From a virus: DNA of 53,204 nucleotides. Each line of letters starts with the position of its first letter. Position 1 is the first letter of the stretch. The DNA is taken from positions 1 to 53,204 of IMG/VR virus record IMGVR_UViG_3300020333_000061, one strand, 5' to 3'. The notes beneath the pieces are model-generated. The model worked only from the letters and a program-made list of their open reading frames with translations, was not told the DNA's origin and searched no databases. Position numbers and translations under genes: made by a program. This document shows, piece by piece, positions 45,017 through 53,113 of this stretch.

Positions 45017-45681
45017 AAAAATTAAATAAAATATATGATTTAGAAAAACTACAAATAGATAGAAAGTTTGTAGAAGAAAGATTTAAGTATGAGGATGGTG
45101 CTTTTGGACATTGTATATCATTACCGAGTATTTATGAGATAGCAGAATCACATAAAGAGCATCATAATAATGTACCATTGAGGGGAGTGTTAGATTATAC
45201 ACCATATTTCAAAGAAATTTTTGATAGTTTTGAAACAGAGATAACTGGATTTAGATTGTTGAGAAGAAAAGCACATTCATCTTATGGATTACATGAAGAT
45301 ACTGATATTGGTGAGGATGTAAAAAGAGTTCAAATACCCATTATTACAAATGATGATTGTTGGTTGGCGGCAACGGATTTAGATTATATACCAGAAGATA
45401 TTAGATTACTCTATGAAAAAGATGGAATAAAGAATGGTATCAACTGGACGGATGAAGTTCCTTATGATAAAGATGGTACTGCATTCAAGAACTTTAAAGA
45501 AAGATTTAAAGGACTCTATACATTGGTGCAATTCAAACCTGGAGTAATGTATCACGTTACATTTGCGAAGAAAATACATGGTTTATTTAATGAAGGTGAT
45601 ACAGATAGAATTACATTATTAATTGATGTAAAGGTAAATGATTGGTTGCTAGAATTTATTGAAGGGTTTGAATATTTTTAA
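45013..45681 (+). CDS. 2OG-Fe(II) oxygenase 3 (aspartyl/asparaginyl beta-hydroxylase-like)
   Basis: AspH-family enzymes hydroxylate Asp, Asn or related residues. The motif FRLLRRKAHSSYGLHEDTD provides His94 and Asp96. RVQIPIITND is the strand that follows in this family, and KIHGLFNEGDTDRITLLIDV gives His189 and the 2-oxoglutarate Arg199. AspH uses a His-x-Asp...His layout of this kind. Length 222 aa. It is the last gene of the accessory block, overlapping the ATP-grasp gene, with gp62 starting 26 bases later. The target may be a free amino acid, a peptide or an amide made in the block. Confidence 0.8.
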   Translation: MKKLNKIYDLEKLQIDRKFVEERFKYEDGAFGHCISLPSIYEIAESHKEHHNNVPLRGVLDYTPYFKEIFDSFETEITGFRLLRRKAHSSYGLHEDTDIGEDVKRVQIPIITNDDCWLAATDLDYIPEDIRLLYEKDGIKNGINWTDEVPYDKDGTAFKNFKERFKGLYTLVQFKPGVMYHVTFAKKIHGLFNEGDTDRITLLIDVKVNDWLLEFIEGFEYF

Positions 45682-45707
45682 ACTATTTATTTAAAAGGTT
45701 ACATTAC

Positions 45708-46133
45708 ATGAAAACAAAATCATTATTTGATCATATAAATCATATTACACAAAAACAAACAAAAGGTTATTGGGATTCACTAAACGAAACAGAGAAAAAG
45801 CAGTGGTCTAATTATATGATACATAGGTTTTTATCTATGAAGATGGAATGGGCAGATTTTGTAAATGAGATTCAAAAATTAAATCTTAAACCTAAACAAC
45901 TTTATTTAGTATATTCTAACGTATTACCAAAAGGTAAACAATATTTAAAATATATTAAGAAGAAGAAGGGTACTATTTATAATACACAAGTCATTCAGAA
46001 AATTTCGGAATACTTTCAAATCAGTCAAACAGAATCAGAAGATTATTTAAATTTGTTATCAAAAGATAAAATTAGAGAATTGATTTCTCTATATGGTTAC
46101 ACAAGTAAAGAATTAAAACAAATGGGATTATAA
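45708..46133 (+). CDS. 62: Clamp loader small subunit (T4 gp62-like)
   Basis: The gp62 subunit pairs with gp44 to load the gp45 clamp. The N-terminus SLFDHINHITQKQTKGYWDSL and NYMIHRFLSMKMEWADFVNEIQKLNL, then YLVYSNVLPKGKQYLKYIKKKK, match the small all-helical gp62 proteins of T4-like phages in order and spacing. Length (141 aa) is shorter than T4 gp62 (187 aa), as in several marine relatives. In T4 it adjoins gp44; here about 15 kb of accessory genes lie between. The ATG is preceded by AAGG at 45695-45698. Confidence 0.72.
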   Translation: MKTKSLFDHINHITQKQTKGYWDSLNETEKKQWSNYMIHRFLSMKMEWADFVNEIQKLNLKPKQLYLVYSNVLPKGKQYLKYIKKKKGTIYNTQVIQKISEYFQISQTESEDYLNLLSKDKIRELISLYGYTSKELKQMGL

Positions 46134-46134
46134 A

Positions 46135-46557
46135 ATGAAAAAAGCAAAAGTTATAAGAGAAGCTAGTACAAGAAAAGGCTTAGAAGTGCCAGCATCATAT
46201 GGTACTGGAATCACGGATAAAGGTATAGTTACTATGATGGAAGAAGAATGGCCTCAGATGACTGCGGAGTTTCGTAGATTACAGAGGGCACAATACGAAT
46301 TGTTCTTATTTAAGCAGCATGATTATGGACCAGGAAATATTTCGGTAGGTTCACAATTACAAACACCCGAAGAAGTAAAGTTATCATTAACAGGTTTATG
46401 GTTTAGAATGAATGATAAGATACAACGATTAAAAACTTTGTTGATGGGTGATAGAGAAGCCGCAGTAAATGGTGAACCTATGGAAGATGCATTTCTTGAT
46501 GTATCCAATTATGGTATTATGGCAACAATCGTAAAAAATGGAAAATGGGGTAAGTAA
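46135..46557 (+). CDS. Nmad1/DUF1599-like protein
   Basis: Nucleotide-modification-associated domain 1 (DUF1599) proteins occur in phages and are thought to act on modified or damaged nucleotides. The pattern FKQHDYGPGNISVGSQL (about 60-76), LTGLWFRMNDKIQRLKTLLM (about 85-104) and PMEDAFLDVSNYGIMATIV near the end matches the 'K-x-x-D-Y-G-x-G-N ... R-x-x-D-K-I-x-R-L ... E-x-x-x-D-x-x-x-D-x-x-N-Y' layout. Length 140 aa. It follows gp62 by one base and overlaps the nuclease gene. A link to the Mom-like and methylase genes is possible but unproven. Confidence 0.68.
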   Translation: MKKAKVIREASTRKGLEVPASYGTGITDKGIVTMMEEEWPQMTAEFRRLQRAQYELFLFKQHDYGPGNISVGSQLQTPEEVKLSLTGLWFRMNDKIQRLKTLLMGDREAAVNGEPMEDAFLDVSNYGIMATIVKNGKWGK

Positions 46558-47428
46558 TTTGCCAGATAAATTAAAAGTTAGTTATTCACAATATTCTATG
46601 TGGTCTCAATGTCCTCATAGATGGAAATTAAATTACATTGATAGAATGTCTACCTTTACTGATAATATTCATACTTTATTTGGTACATCTATGCATGAAG
46701 TTATGCAGTTTTGGGTTAAGACTATCTATGAGGTTTCTGCTAAAGCTGCAAATGAGTTAGATTTAAATAATATGTTGTTGGCTAAAATGAAAAAATTATA
46801 TTCTGACCTTATGAAGGTAGAAGGGTCAGAGCACTTTACTACACCTGATCAATTAACAGAGTTTTGGCAAGATGGGTGTGCAATTTTAGATTTTTTAAAG
46901 AAAAGGCGTGGAGATTATTTTTCTAAAAAGGGATGGGTTTTAAAAGGTATTGAAACTGAATTGGATTATCCACTTACAGATCAAGTAGGTTTTAGAGGAT
47001 TTATAGATTTGGTACTTGAAAATACGATAAATCAGAAAATTAAAATTATAGATATTAAGACTTCTACAATGGGTTGGAATAAGTGGGCTAAAACAGATAA
47101 GAACAAAACAGATCAATTGTTGTTGTATAAACAGTTTTATTCAAAACAGTTTGATATACCAATGGATAAAATTAATGTAGAATATTTTATAGTTAAAAGA
47201 AAGTTATATGAAAAAGTAGAATGGCCTCAGAAAAGGGTACAGTCTTTTATACCAGCAAATGGGACTCCATCTATTAATAAAGTTTTAAATAATTTAAGTA
47301 ATTTTTTGGAAGATGGATTTGAGGGGAATACTCATAAACATAAAGATTATTTAAAAAATGCAAGTAAAAAAACTTGTAGGTTTTGTGAATTTAATCAAAC
47401 TGAACATTGTGATATGGGAGTTAAATAA
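46538..47428 (+). CDS. PD-(D/E)XK nuclease, Cas4/RecB-like with likely Fe-S cluster
   Basis: The N-terminal KVSYSQYSMWSQCPHRWKL (about 13-31) is the RecB-type 'S-x-S-x-x-x-x-x-x-C-P' entry. FGTSMHEVMQFW carries the His. GFRGFIDLVL gives Asp157, IIDIKTST gives Asp172 and Lys174, and QLLLYKQF is the QxxxY motif. Cys25 with Cys280, Cys283 and Cys291 (TCRFCEF...HCDMG) forms the four-cysteine layout that holds a 4Fe-4S cluster in Cas4 and AddB. Length 296 aa. A role in DNA end processing or degradation is likely; no CRISPR array or Cas1 is present. The start is ATG 46538 or TTG 46559; neither has a strong site. Confidence 0.82.
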   Translation: MENGVSNLPDKLKVSYSQYSMWSQCPHRWKLNYIDRMSTFTDNIHTLFGTSMHEVMQFWVKTIYEVSAKAANELDLNNMLLAKMKKLYSDLMKVEGSEHFTTPDQLTEFWQDGCAILDFLKKRRGDYFSKKGWVLKGIETELDYPLTDQVGFRGFIDLVLENTINQKIKIIDIKTSTMGWNKWAKTDKNKTDQLLLYKQFYSKQFDIPMDKINVEYFIVKRKLYEKVEWPQKRVQSFIPANGTPSINKVLNNLSNFLEDGFEGNTHKHKDYLKNASKKTCRFCEFNQTEHCDMGVK

Positions 47429-47883
47429 TGGAACGTAGACACCAGAATAGAGTAACATTGCGGATGTATTTACCAGATTTTATACAAAATTTAGATAGTA
47501 ATGTTGACGAATTACAAAAACTTTATAATGAAAATCATATGGCTATAACTTTATATTTGTGGTATGATAAAAATGATACTATTGATTTGGATGTTTTAAA
47601 AGAATTTATCAAAACCTGGGAATCTAAAAAATATTTTAGAACTATTATTAAAAGTAATTTTACAAATTTTTATCGTGAGTTTATATGGTTTGATATAATA
47701 CCATTAAAATATAAAGATAAGAGTTCACAAGTTAGGTTTTCATTTAGTTATCACAATAGCTCTCAACTGAGTGAGGGTCTTAAACATTTTGGTGAAATTT
47801 TAAGTTTTACAAATTCTACAAGACCAAAAAAGGTACAAAAAAGGACAGATCATAGTTATAATGAAAATAGCGATAGTCGGTAG
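47428..47883 (+). CDS. Hypothetical protein (151 aa)
   Basis: I do not recognise this protein. It opens MERRHQNRVTLRMYLPDF and contains a predicted mixed alpha/beta core (HMAITLYLWYDKNDTIDLDVLKEF; VRFSFSYHNSSQLSEGLKHFGEIL), ending in a basic tail (TRPKKVQKRTDHSY). Its ATG overlaps the nuclease stop by one base, and its last 23 bases overlap the SLOG gene, so it is likely translated with them. No catalytic motif is visible. Confidence 0.55.
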   Translation: MERRHQNRVTLRMYLPDFIQNLDSNVDELQKLYNENHMAITLYLWYDKNDTIDLDVLKEFIKTWESKKYFRTIIKSNFTNFYREFIWFDIIPLKYKDKSSQVRFSFSYHNSSQLSEGLKHFGEILSFTNSTRPKKVQKRTDHSYNENSDSR

Positions 47884-48262
47884 TAGGAAATACGATAATA
47901 AAATAAAAATAAAAGAGTTTATTTTCCAATGTAAAGAACAATTTGGAGATAAATTAGAAATAGTTAGTGGTGGATGTAAATATGGGGCAGATAAACATGC
48001 TAAACAGGTATCAATGGAGTTGGATTTAAGATATGTAGAATTTCCACCAGCACATTTTCCACATAATCAATATTGTGTTAGAGAAGCTTTTAATTATGGG
48101 AAACCTTATGCGGTATGGCATTATTTTGAAAGGAACGAGGAGATAGCAGACTATAGTGATATGGTTGTAGGTTTTATACCAGAGGGAGTTAAATCTAATG
48201 GAACCAACAATACATTAAAACACGCTGAAAAATTTAACAAAAAGGTTATTATTATAAATTAA
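47861..48262 (+). CDS. SLOG-fold (DUF2493/YspA-like) nucleotide-binding protein
   Basis: The Rossmann-like SLOG pattern is visible: MKIAIVGSRKYDN (GSR, 7-9), EIVSGGCKYGADKHAKQVSM (SGG and GADxxA), and YSDMVVGFIPEGVKSNGTNN (the D-x-V/A...GT block), ending KKVIIIN. Members bind nucleotide-derived ligands; some act in stress or phage-related signalling, but the ligand here is unknown. Length (133 aa) is normal. It overlaps the previous gene by 23 bases; the 36-base gap after it is very AT-rich (several TATATA runs). Confidence 0.75.
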   Translation: MKIAIVGSRKYDNKIKIKEFIFQCKEQFGDKLEIVSGGCKYGADKHAKQVSMELDLRYVEFPPAHFPHNQYCVREAFNYGKPYAVWHYFERNEEIADYSDMVVGFIPEGVKSNGTNNTLKHAEKFNKKVIIIN

Positions 48263-48298
48263 GTATATATTTATATATATGTATATATGGGATAAGAA

Positions 48299-48499
48299 AT
48301 GATTATGGATGAATTAAAATTAACATCAGTAAAAATTTTAGCAAGCCTACATAAAAGATTTAAAAGGTTTTGCTTAGAGGATGAGTTTACACTTCAAAAA
48401 CTGGTTAATAGATCGTTAGATTTATATACCACAGATGGGGAGTTTAAAAAGAAAATAGATGGTTATCAAGAATTAGAAAATTCAGGAAGTATGATATGA
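48299..48499 (+). CDS. Small ribbon-helix-helix-like DNA-binding protein (66 aa)
   Basis: LKLTSVKILASLHKRFKRFC fits an RHH beta-strand and first helix, and FTLQKLVNRSLDLY the second helix, as in CopG/Arc-type repressors; it would dimerise on DNA. The C-terminal 20 residues are acidic and variable. It starts at ATG 48299 or 48305 after GGGATAAG. It is preceded by an AT-rich 36-base gap that could hold its own promoter. It overlaps the glycosyltransferase gene by 4 bases, so it may regulate the glycan genes or itself. Confidence 0.62.
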   Translation: MIMDELKLTSVKILASLHKRFKRFCLEDEFTLQKLVNRSLDLYTTDGEFKKKIDGYQELENSGSMI

Positions 48500-49884
48500 G
48501 TAGAAAAAAGATTTTACTTTTGTCGGATGATTTGAGAATGTCATCTGGGGTTGGTTGTGTTTCGAAAGAGTTTGTTTTAGGTACTGTTGGACATTATGAC
48601 TGGGTTCAGATAGGGGGAGCTATTAAACACCCAGATAAAGGTAAGGTATTTGATATGAAGGATGAGATTAAATCTCTACAACCAGAAATTGAAAATCCAT
48701 ACTTGATGATTTATCCAACAGATGGTTATGGTGATCAAGAATTAGTTAGGGCATTAATAAGGAGAGAAAAACCAGACGCAATTATGATTTATACAGACCC
48801 AAGATTTTGGGTTTGGTTATATCAAATGGAACATGAAATTCGGTCTAATATACCGATTTTTTATTATAATATATGGGATGATTTACCGTATCCAATGTGG
48901 AATGAACCTTATTATGAATCGTGTGATTTGATTATGAATATATCTAAACAAACTGTAAATATTGTTAATAATGTTTGGCATCAAGAACCACCTGAAGATT
49001 GGCAAGTAACTTATGTTCCGCATGGAATAAATCAAGATGTTTTTAAACCTTTACCGATAGATGATGAAGGGTATAAAAATTTTATGAAAGATAGTAAGCA
49101 TCCAGTTGAAGATTATGAATTTGTAGTATTTTATAACGCTAGAAATATTCGTAGAAAATTACCAGGTGATATTGTATTGGCATTTAGTAAATTTGTAGAT
49201 ATGCTTCCAGAAGAAAAGAGAGATAAATGTTTGTTGTTAATGCACACAAATCCAATTGATGAGAATGGAACTGACTTGATGGCGGTAGCTGATGCCGTAG
49301 CTAAAGGAAAAAATGTAAAATTCTCTGATGGCAAAATAACACCAGCACAATTAAATTATTTATATAATTTTGCAGATGTTACATTGCTTATTTCTTCAAA
49401 CGAAGGATTTGGATTAAGTACTGCGGAATCAGTAATGGCAGGTACTCCAATGATTGTGAATGTTACTGGTGGAATGCAAGACCAATGTGGATTTAGACTT
49501 GATGGTAAATTATTGACAGAAGAAGATTATGCAGAAATACATTCTTTACACGATGCGAAGAAGTGGAAAGATAATCCACGACTTACACATGGTAGTTGGA
49601 CAAAACCAATATGGCCTACTAATCGCTCACTACAAGGTTCACCACCTACACCATATATTTTTGACGATAGACCAAGTTTTGAAGATGTTGCTGAAAGATT
49701 ATATGAATGGTATCAGACACCAAAAGAAGATAGAGATAAGGCTGGATTAGAAGGTAGAGAGTGGATGTTGAGAGAAGATACTTGTCTTTCAGCTAAGAGA
49801 ATGAGTGAGAGATTTATAGAGGATATGGATAGGTGTTTTGAGAAATGGACACCAAGAAAACAATTTAAGTTATATGAGGCATAA
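48496..49884 (+). CDS. GT4-type glycosyltransferase 1
   Basis: A two-domain GT-B retaining glycosyltransferase (462 aa). The N-terminal domain begins KILLLSDDLRMSSGVGCVSKEF with a Gly-rich loop, and YVPHGINQDVFKPL is the typical 'P-x-G-x-D' hinge. The C-terminal domain has VVFYNARNIRRKLPGDIVLAF for the nucleotide-sugar strand and SSNEGFGLSTAESVMAGTP, the E-x7-E motif for donor binding. It may transfer a sugar to DNA, protein or a surface glycan; T4 uses glycosyltransferases on DNA, but this family fits surface or protein targets equally well. AGGAAG lies six bases before the ATG. Confidence 0.87.
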   Translation: MSRKKILLLSDDLRMSSGVGCVSKEFVLGTVGHYDWVQIGGAIKHPDKGKVFDMKDEIKSLQPEIENPYLMIYPTDGYGDQELVRALIRREKPDAIMIYTDPRFWVWLYQMEHEIRSNIPIFYYNIWDDLPYPMWNEPYYESCDLIMNISKQTVNIVNNVWHQEPPEDWQVTYVPHGINQDVFKPLPIDDEGYKNFMKDSKHPVEDYEFVVFYNARNIRRKLPGDIVLAFSKFVDMLPEEKRDKCLLLMHTNPIDENGTDLMAVADAVAKGKNVKFSDGKITPAQLNYLYNFADVTLLISSNEGFGLSTAESVMAGTPMIVNVTGGMQDQCGFRLDGKLLTEEDYAEIHSLHDAKKWKDNPRLTHGSWTKPIWPTNRSLQGSPPTPYIFDDRPSFEDVAERLYEWYQTPKEDRDKAGLEGREWMLREDTCLSAKRMSERFIEDMDRCFEKWTPRKQFKLYEA

Positions 49885-50262
49885 ATGAGTGATTATAATG
49901 GTTTTAGTTTTGATTTAGAAGGTAATGGTAAGAAAATAACTAAAGATAGAGTAGATAAAGTTCTTGAATTTACAGAAGATTCTAATGAATGGAATGTAAT
50001 AGGGGAAGTATTAGAGGTTGAAGATGGTAATATTATTCTTATGGGAGATAATGAGGACCCATGGAGATATAATTATGCCAATGAAGTTTTGTTTCTTATT
50101 AAAAAATTACAAGAAGAATTAGATTTTACTTTCAAGGGAGAGTTTGTGTGGATGTCAGACGACTATCAAAATAGTTATACAGATACATATACATTTGATG
50201 GTAGTGGAGATTATGAAGAAGAATTTGAAGAGGAAGAGCATGAGTGGTACGAAGATGAGTAA
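49885..50262 (+). CDS. Small acidic hypothetical protein (125 aa)
   Basis: I do not recognise this protein. It is acidic, with Asp/Glu/Tyr-rich ends: the last 18 residues are mostly Glu and Asp (YEEEFEEEEHEWYEDE). The middle may form a small beta domain (NVIGEVLEVEDGNIILMGD; FKGEFVWMSDDYQNSY). DNA mimicry or a chaperone-like role are possible for such proteins but unsupported here. It starts right after the first GT4 stop and overlaps the start of the second by 8 bases. Confidence 0.55.
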   Translation: MSDYNGFSFDLEGNGKKITKDRVDKVLEFTEDSNEWNVIGEVLEVEDGNIILMGDNEDPWRYNYANEVLFLIKKLQEELDFTFKGEFVWMSDDYQNSYTDTYTFDGSGDYEEEFEEEEHEWYEDE

Positions 50263-51592
50263 ACCAGTATGTTTAGTTACAGCACCTGTAGCTACGAGAA
50301 GTGGATATGGAGCACATTCGAGAGATATAATACATTCACTTATTGATTTAGATTTATATGATGTAAAGATAATGCCAGTTCGGTGGGGATCAACACCACA
50401 AAATGCATTGGATGAGAATAATCCAGAAGATAAAAAAATACTGGATAGATTTTTACCAGAACCTACTTTACCAGATCAACCAGAATTACATATTCATATT
50501 GTAGTTCCAAATGAATTTCAGACATGGGGAAAATATAATATAGGTATAACTGCAGGAGCGGAATTTACCGCAGTAAGACCTGAATGGATAGAAGGATTAA
50601 ATAGGATGGATTTAAATATAGTACCATCTGAATTTACTAAGGAAGGGATTGTTTCAACTAAATTTGATAAGTCTAATGAACAAACTAAAGAAAAAGTTGG
50701 TGAATTAACAAATGAAAAACCAATAGAAGTTTTGTTTGAGGGTTATAATGAAAATATTTATGGAAAAGTTACCTCTGATGATTTATTAAACGAGGAATTA
50801 TCAAAAATTAAGGAAAATTTTTGTTATTTTTTCACAGGACATTGGCTGCAAGGTAATTTGGGTAATGATAGAAAAGATGTTGGAGCTATGATTAAGATAT
50901 TTTATGAAGCTTTTGGTAGAAAGTTAAATAAACCAGCTTTAATTTTGAAAACTACTGGTGCTACTCCATCAGTACTTGATAGGTATGAGATTTTAGGTAA
51001 AATTGAACAAATTAAAAAACAATTTCCAGGACAGAAGTTACCACCAGTGTATTTATTACATGGAGATTTGACAGATGATCAGATGAATTCATTATATAAC
51101 CATCCGAAAGTAAAAGCTATGGTTATGCTTACACACGGGGAGGGATTTGGAAGACCTATTTTAGAATTTTCAACTACTGGTAAGCCTATGTTGGTTAGTA
51201 ATTGGAGTGGTCATTTGGATTTCCTTAAAAAAGATGCAGTTACTTTAATTAAAGGAAGATTAACAGAAGTTCCAAGAGATGCATTTCCAGATAATATACT
51301 TCAAGAAGGAGCTCGATGGTTTACTTGTGATTATGGTACGGTTAAACGAGAGTTGATTAATTGTCATAAACAGTTTAAAAAATATAGTAAAAAATCACAA
51401 AGACAGAAAATATATGCTAGAAATTTTACTAGACAGAAAATGACAGAAAAATTAGGAATGATTCTTGATAAATACGTTCCTGAATTTCCAAAGGCAGTTA
51501 CTATGAATTTACCTAAACTTAAAAAGGTGGATGGTACAACCATGGCTACAGAACCAACTCAAATAAAACTTCCAAAGCTAAAAAAGGTGTAA
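50255..51592 (+). CDS. GT4-type glycosyltransferase 2
   Basis: VCLVTAPVATRSGYGAHSRDII is the N-terminal Gly-rich loop of GT-B enzymes. FFTGHWLQGNLGNDRKDVG begins the C-terminal domain; LPPVYLLHGDLTDDQMNSLY and LTHGEGFGRPILEFSTTGKPMLVS hold the donor-binding E-x7-E region. The C-terminus carries a duplicated LPKLKKV element. I chose ATG 50255 because the protein then opens directly on the conserved strand; ATG 50240, nearer an AGGAAG site, is an alternative, and longer frames run inside the previous gene. Together with the first GT4 it suggests stepwise glycan building. Confidence 0.85.
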   Translation: MSKPVCLVTAPVATRSGYGAHSRDIIHSLIDLDLYDVKIMPVRWGSTPQNALDENNPEDKKILDRFLPEPTLPDQPELHIHIVVPNEFQTWGKYNIGITAGAEFTAVRPEWIEGLNRMDLNIVPSEFTKEGIVSTKFDKSNEQTKEKVGELTNEKPIEVLFEGYNENIYGKVTSDDLLNEELSKIKENFCYFFTGHWLQGNLGNDRKDVGAMIKIFYEAFGRKLNKPALILKTTGATPSVLDRYEILGKIEQIKKQFPGQKLPPVYLLHGDLTDDQMNSLYNHPKVKAMVMLTHGEGFGRPILEFSTTGKPMLVSNWSGHLDFLKKDAVTLIKGRLTEVPRDAFPDNILQEGARWFTCDYGTVKRELINCHKQFKKYSKKSQRQKIYARNFTRQKMTEKLGMILDKYVPEFPKAVTMNLPKLKKVDGTTMATEPTQIKLPKLKKV

Positions 51593-51593
51593 T

Positions 51594-52046
51594 ATGGAAA
51601 ATAAAATAACTTGTCCAATGTGTTCCGCTGAAAAAATGTGTATAGAAGAAACTCAAGCTGGAAATTCTTCATCATATATATGTTTTAGGTGTGGATATAT
51701 GTCAGATAGTAGAATGACTGAAGATTCAGAATTTATGGAAAATCATTTAAAAAATACTCCACAAATAGTTATAGAATTAAAACAATATGATATAGAAAGG
51801 TCAATTTATTGGTATCCTACCGTAATAAATGTACCAGATAAAGGAGTTATATTTCCAAAAGAAGAAGTTGATACTTATAGATGGACAGCAGCTAAATATA
51901 TTGAATCTAAAAAAGAAGGATATGAAGTTGAATTAGATATGGATAACGCAAAAGAATATAATGCTACTAATTTCTATAATGCTTTACAATATATAGGAGT
52001 AGTAGTAGAGGGAGATACTGTTGAAAGTAATCACGCAATGGCCTAG
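51594..52046 (+). CDS. Zinc-ribbon hypothetical protein (150 aa)
   Basis: Two CxxC pairs, ITCPMCSAE (about 5-13) and YICFRCGYM (about 28-36), form an N-terminal zinc ribbon. The rest is acidic, with QIVIELKQYDIERSIYWYPTVINVPDKG and YRWTAAKYIESKKEGYEVELD. Proteins like this are known to me as uncharacterised genes of T4-like marine phages. It starts one base after the GT4 stop and overlaps the next gene by 26 bases. Confidence 0.65.
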   Translation: MENKITCPMCSAEKMCIEETQAGNSSSYICFRCGYMSDSRMTEDSEFMENHLKNTPQIVIELKQYDIERSIYWYPTVINVPDKGVIFPKEEVDTYRWTAAKYIESKKEGYEVELDMDNAKEYNATNFYNALQYIGVVVEGDTVESNHAMA

Positions 52047-52497
52047 AGTAAAATCTGGAGATATAATTTCATTTAAATATAAGAATGAACGTAGTGGTAG
52101 AACTTTGACACATTCTATTTTAGTATTGGCTAAAGATATAAAAGTACCAACTAAATCAGGTGATAAAAGATTTTTGATTGGATTAAAAATAGAAGAAAGC
52201 AATAGACCAGTAGTTCCTAAAGATACTATTGAAAAGTTTTTGTTTGAGGTGGGAGAGATTAAATTAGTAGACCCAATAAATAAAATTTATGGGTTGGACA
52301 TGGAAACAAAAGGTAGTGTGGGAGAAGTACAACTGAAAAGGTTATGGAGAGATTTAAAACCTTTAAATAGATCTAATAATCTATATAGAACTTATGATTA
52401 TTTGAAAGCTAGAAAAGCGGCAGTTTATAAAGAACCAATAAAATTATCAAATACAGTAAAGGAAGCGTTAGAAGAAAAGTTTAAATATGAAAGTTAG
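52021..52497 (+). CDS. Conserved hypothetical phage protein (158 aa)
   Basis: The TTG start is supported by GAGGGAGA about seven bases upstream (52008-52015). The N-terminal half looks like a small beta-barrel (SGDIISFKYKNERSGRTLTHSILVL; RFLIGLKIEESNRPVVP). The C-terminal half is helical and basic (LKRLWRDLKPLNRSNNLYRT; YDYLKARKAAVY). I know similar proteins only as uncharacterised phage genes. It overlaps both neighbours, by 26 and 11 bases. Confidence 0.6.
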   Translation: MKVITQWPRVKSGDIISFKYKNERSGRTLTHSILVLAKDIKVPTKSGDKRFLIGLKIEESNRPVVPKDTIEKFLFEVGEIKLVDPINKIYGLDMETKGSVGEVQLKRLWRDLKPLNRSNNLYRTYDYLKARKAAVYKEPIKLSNTVKEALEEKFKYES

Positions 52498-53113
52498 TTA
52501 CGCAATTACAGTATGTAATGAAGAAGAAGAGTTACAAAAATTAGTTACATTTTTATTAAAACACAAAGAGTTACAAGACGAAATAGTAATTACATATGAT
52601 TCTAAAAATGGTTCTAAAGGAGTTGAGGAATATCTAAGAAGTCATTCAGTTAATGGAGAATTTAGTTGGCATCCATTTGAGTTTGAAGGAAACTTTTCAG
52701 ATTTAAAAAATCATACCAAGAAAATGAGTGGTGGAGATTATATACTACATTTAGATGCAGATGAAATTCCACACGAAATATTAATGGAACAAATACATAC
52801 TATATTGGAAATGAATGATGTTGATTTGGTTTGGATACCAAGAGTAAATACAGTAGAAGGTTTGACAGAGGAGTGGGTACAAAAGTGGGGTTGGAGAGTT
52901 ACAGAAAAAGGTTGGGTGAATTATCCAGATTATCAAGCAAGAATATTTAGAAATAGTGATGAAATACATTGGGTAGGTAAAGTACATGAAAGAATAAATG
53001 GTTGTAAGACTTATTCACATTTACCACCACACGAAGAATTATCTTTATATCACCCAAAGACAATTGACAAACAAGTGAAACAGAATGAGTTATATGAAGG
53101 GTTGATGAAATGA
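52487..53113 (+). CDS. GT2-type glycosyltransferase
   Basis: A GT-A fold inverting glycosyltransferase (208 aa). The N-terminus SYAITVCNEEEELQKLVTFL is the usual start of the family. DEIVITYDSKNGSKG is the nucleotide-binding strand, YILHLDADEIPHE holds the DxD-type metal site, and RIFRNSDEIHWVGKVHERI is the acceptor-side W/H region typical of GT2 enzymes that act on surface glycans. The small size suggests a single catalytic domain without membrane helices. It overlaps the NeuB-like gene by 4 bases (ATGA). Confidence 0.87.
   Translation: MKVSYAITVCNEEEELQKLVTFLLKHKELQDEIVITYDSKNGSKGVEEYLRSHSVNGEFSWHPFEFEGNFSDLKNHTKKMSGGDYILHLDADEIPHEILMEQIHTILEMNDVDLVWIPRVNTVEGLTEEWVQKWGWRVTEKGWVNYPDYQARIFRNSDEIHWVGKVHERINGCKTYSHLPPHEELSLYHPKTIDKQVKQNELYEGLMK

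Noticed and set aside
46538-48262. A CRISPR-Cas remnant around the Cas4-like nuclease
   Set aside because: No direct-repeat array, Cas1 or Cas2 is visible; the neighbours are a hypothetical protein and a SLOG protein.
50144-50254. N-terminal extension of the second GT4 enzyme
   Set aside because: The added residues (MCGCQTTIKIVIQIHIHL...) are an out-of-frame reading of the preceding acidic-protein gene; the conserved strand begins right after ATG 50255.
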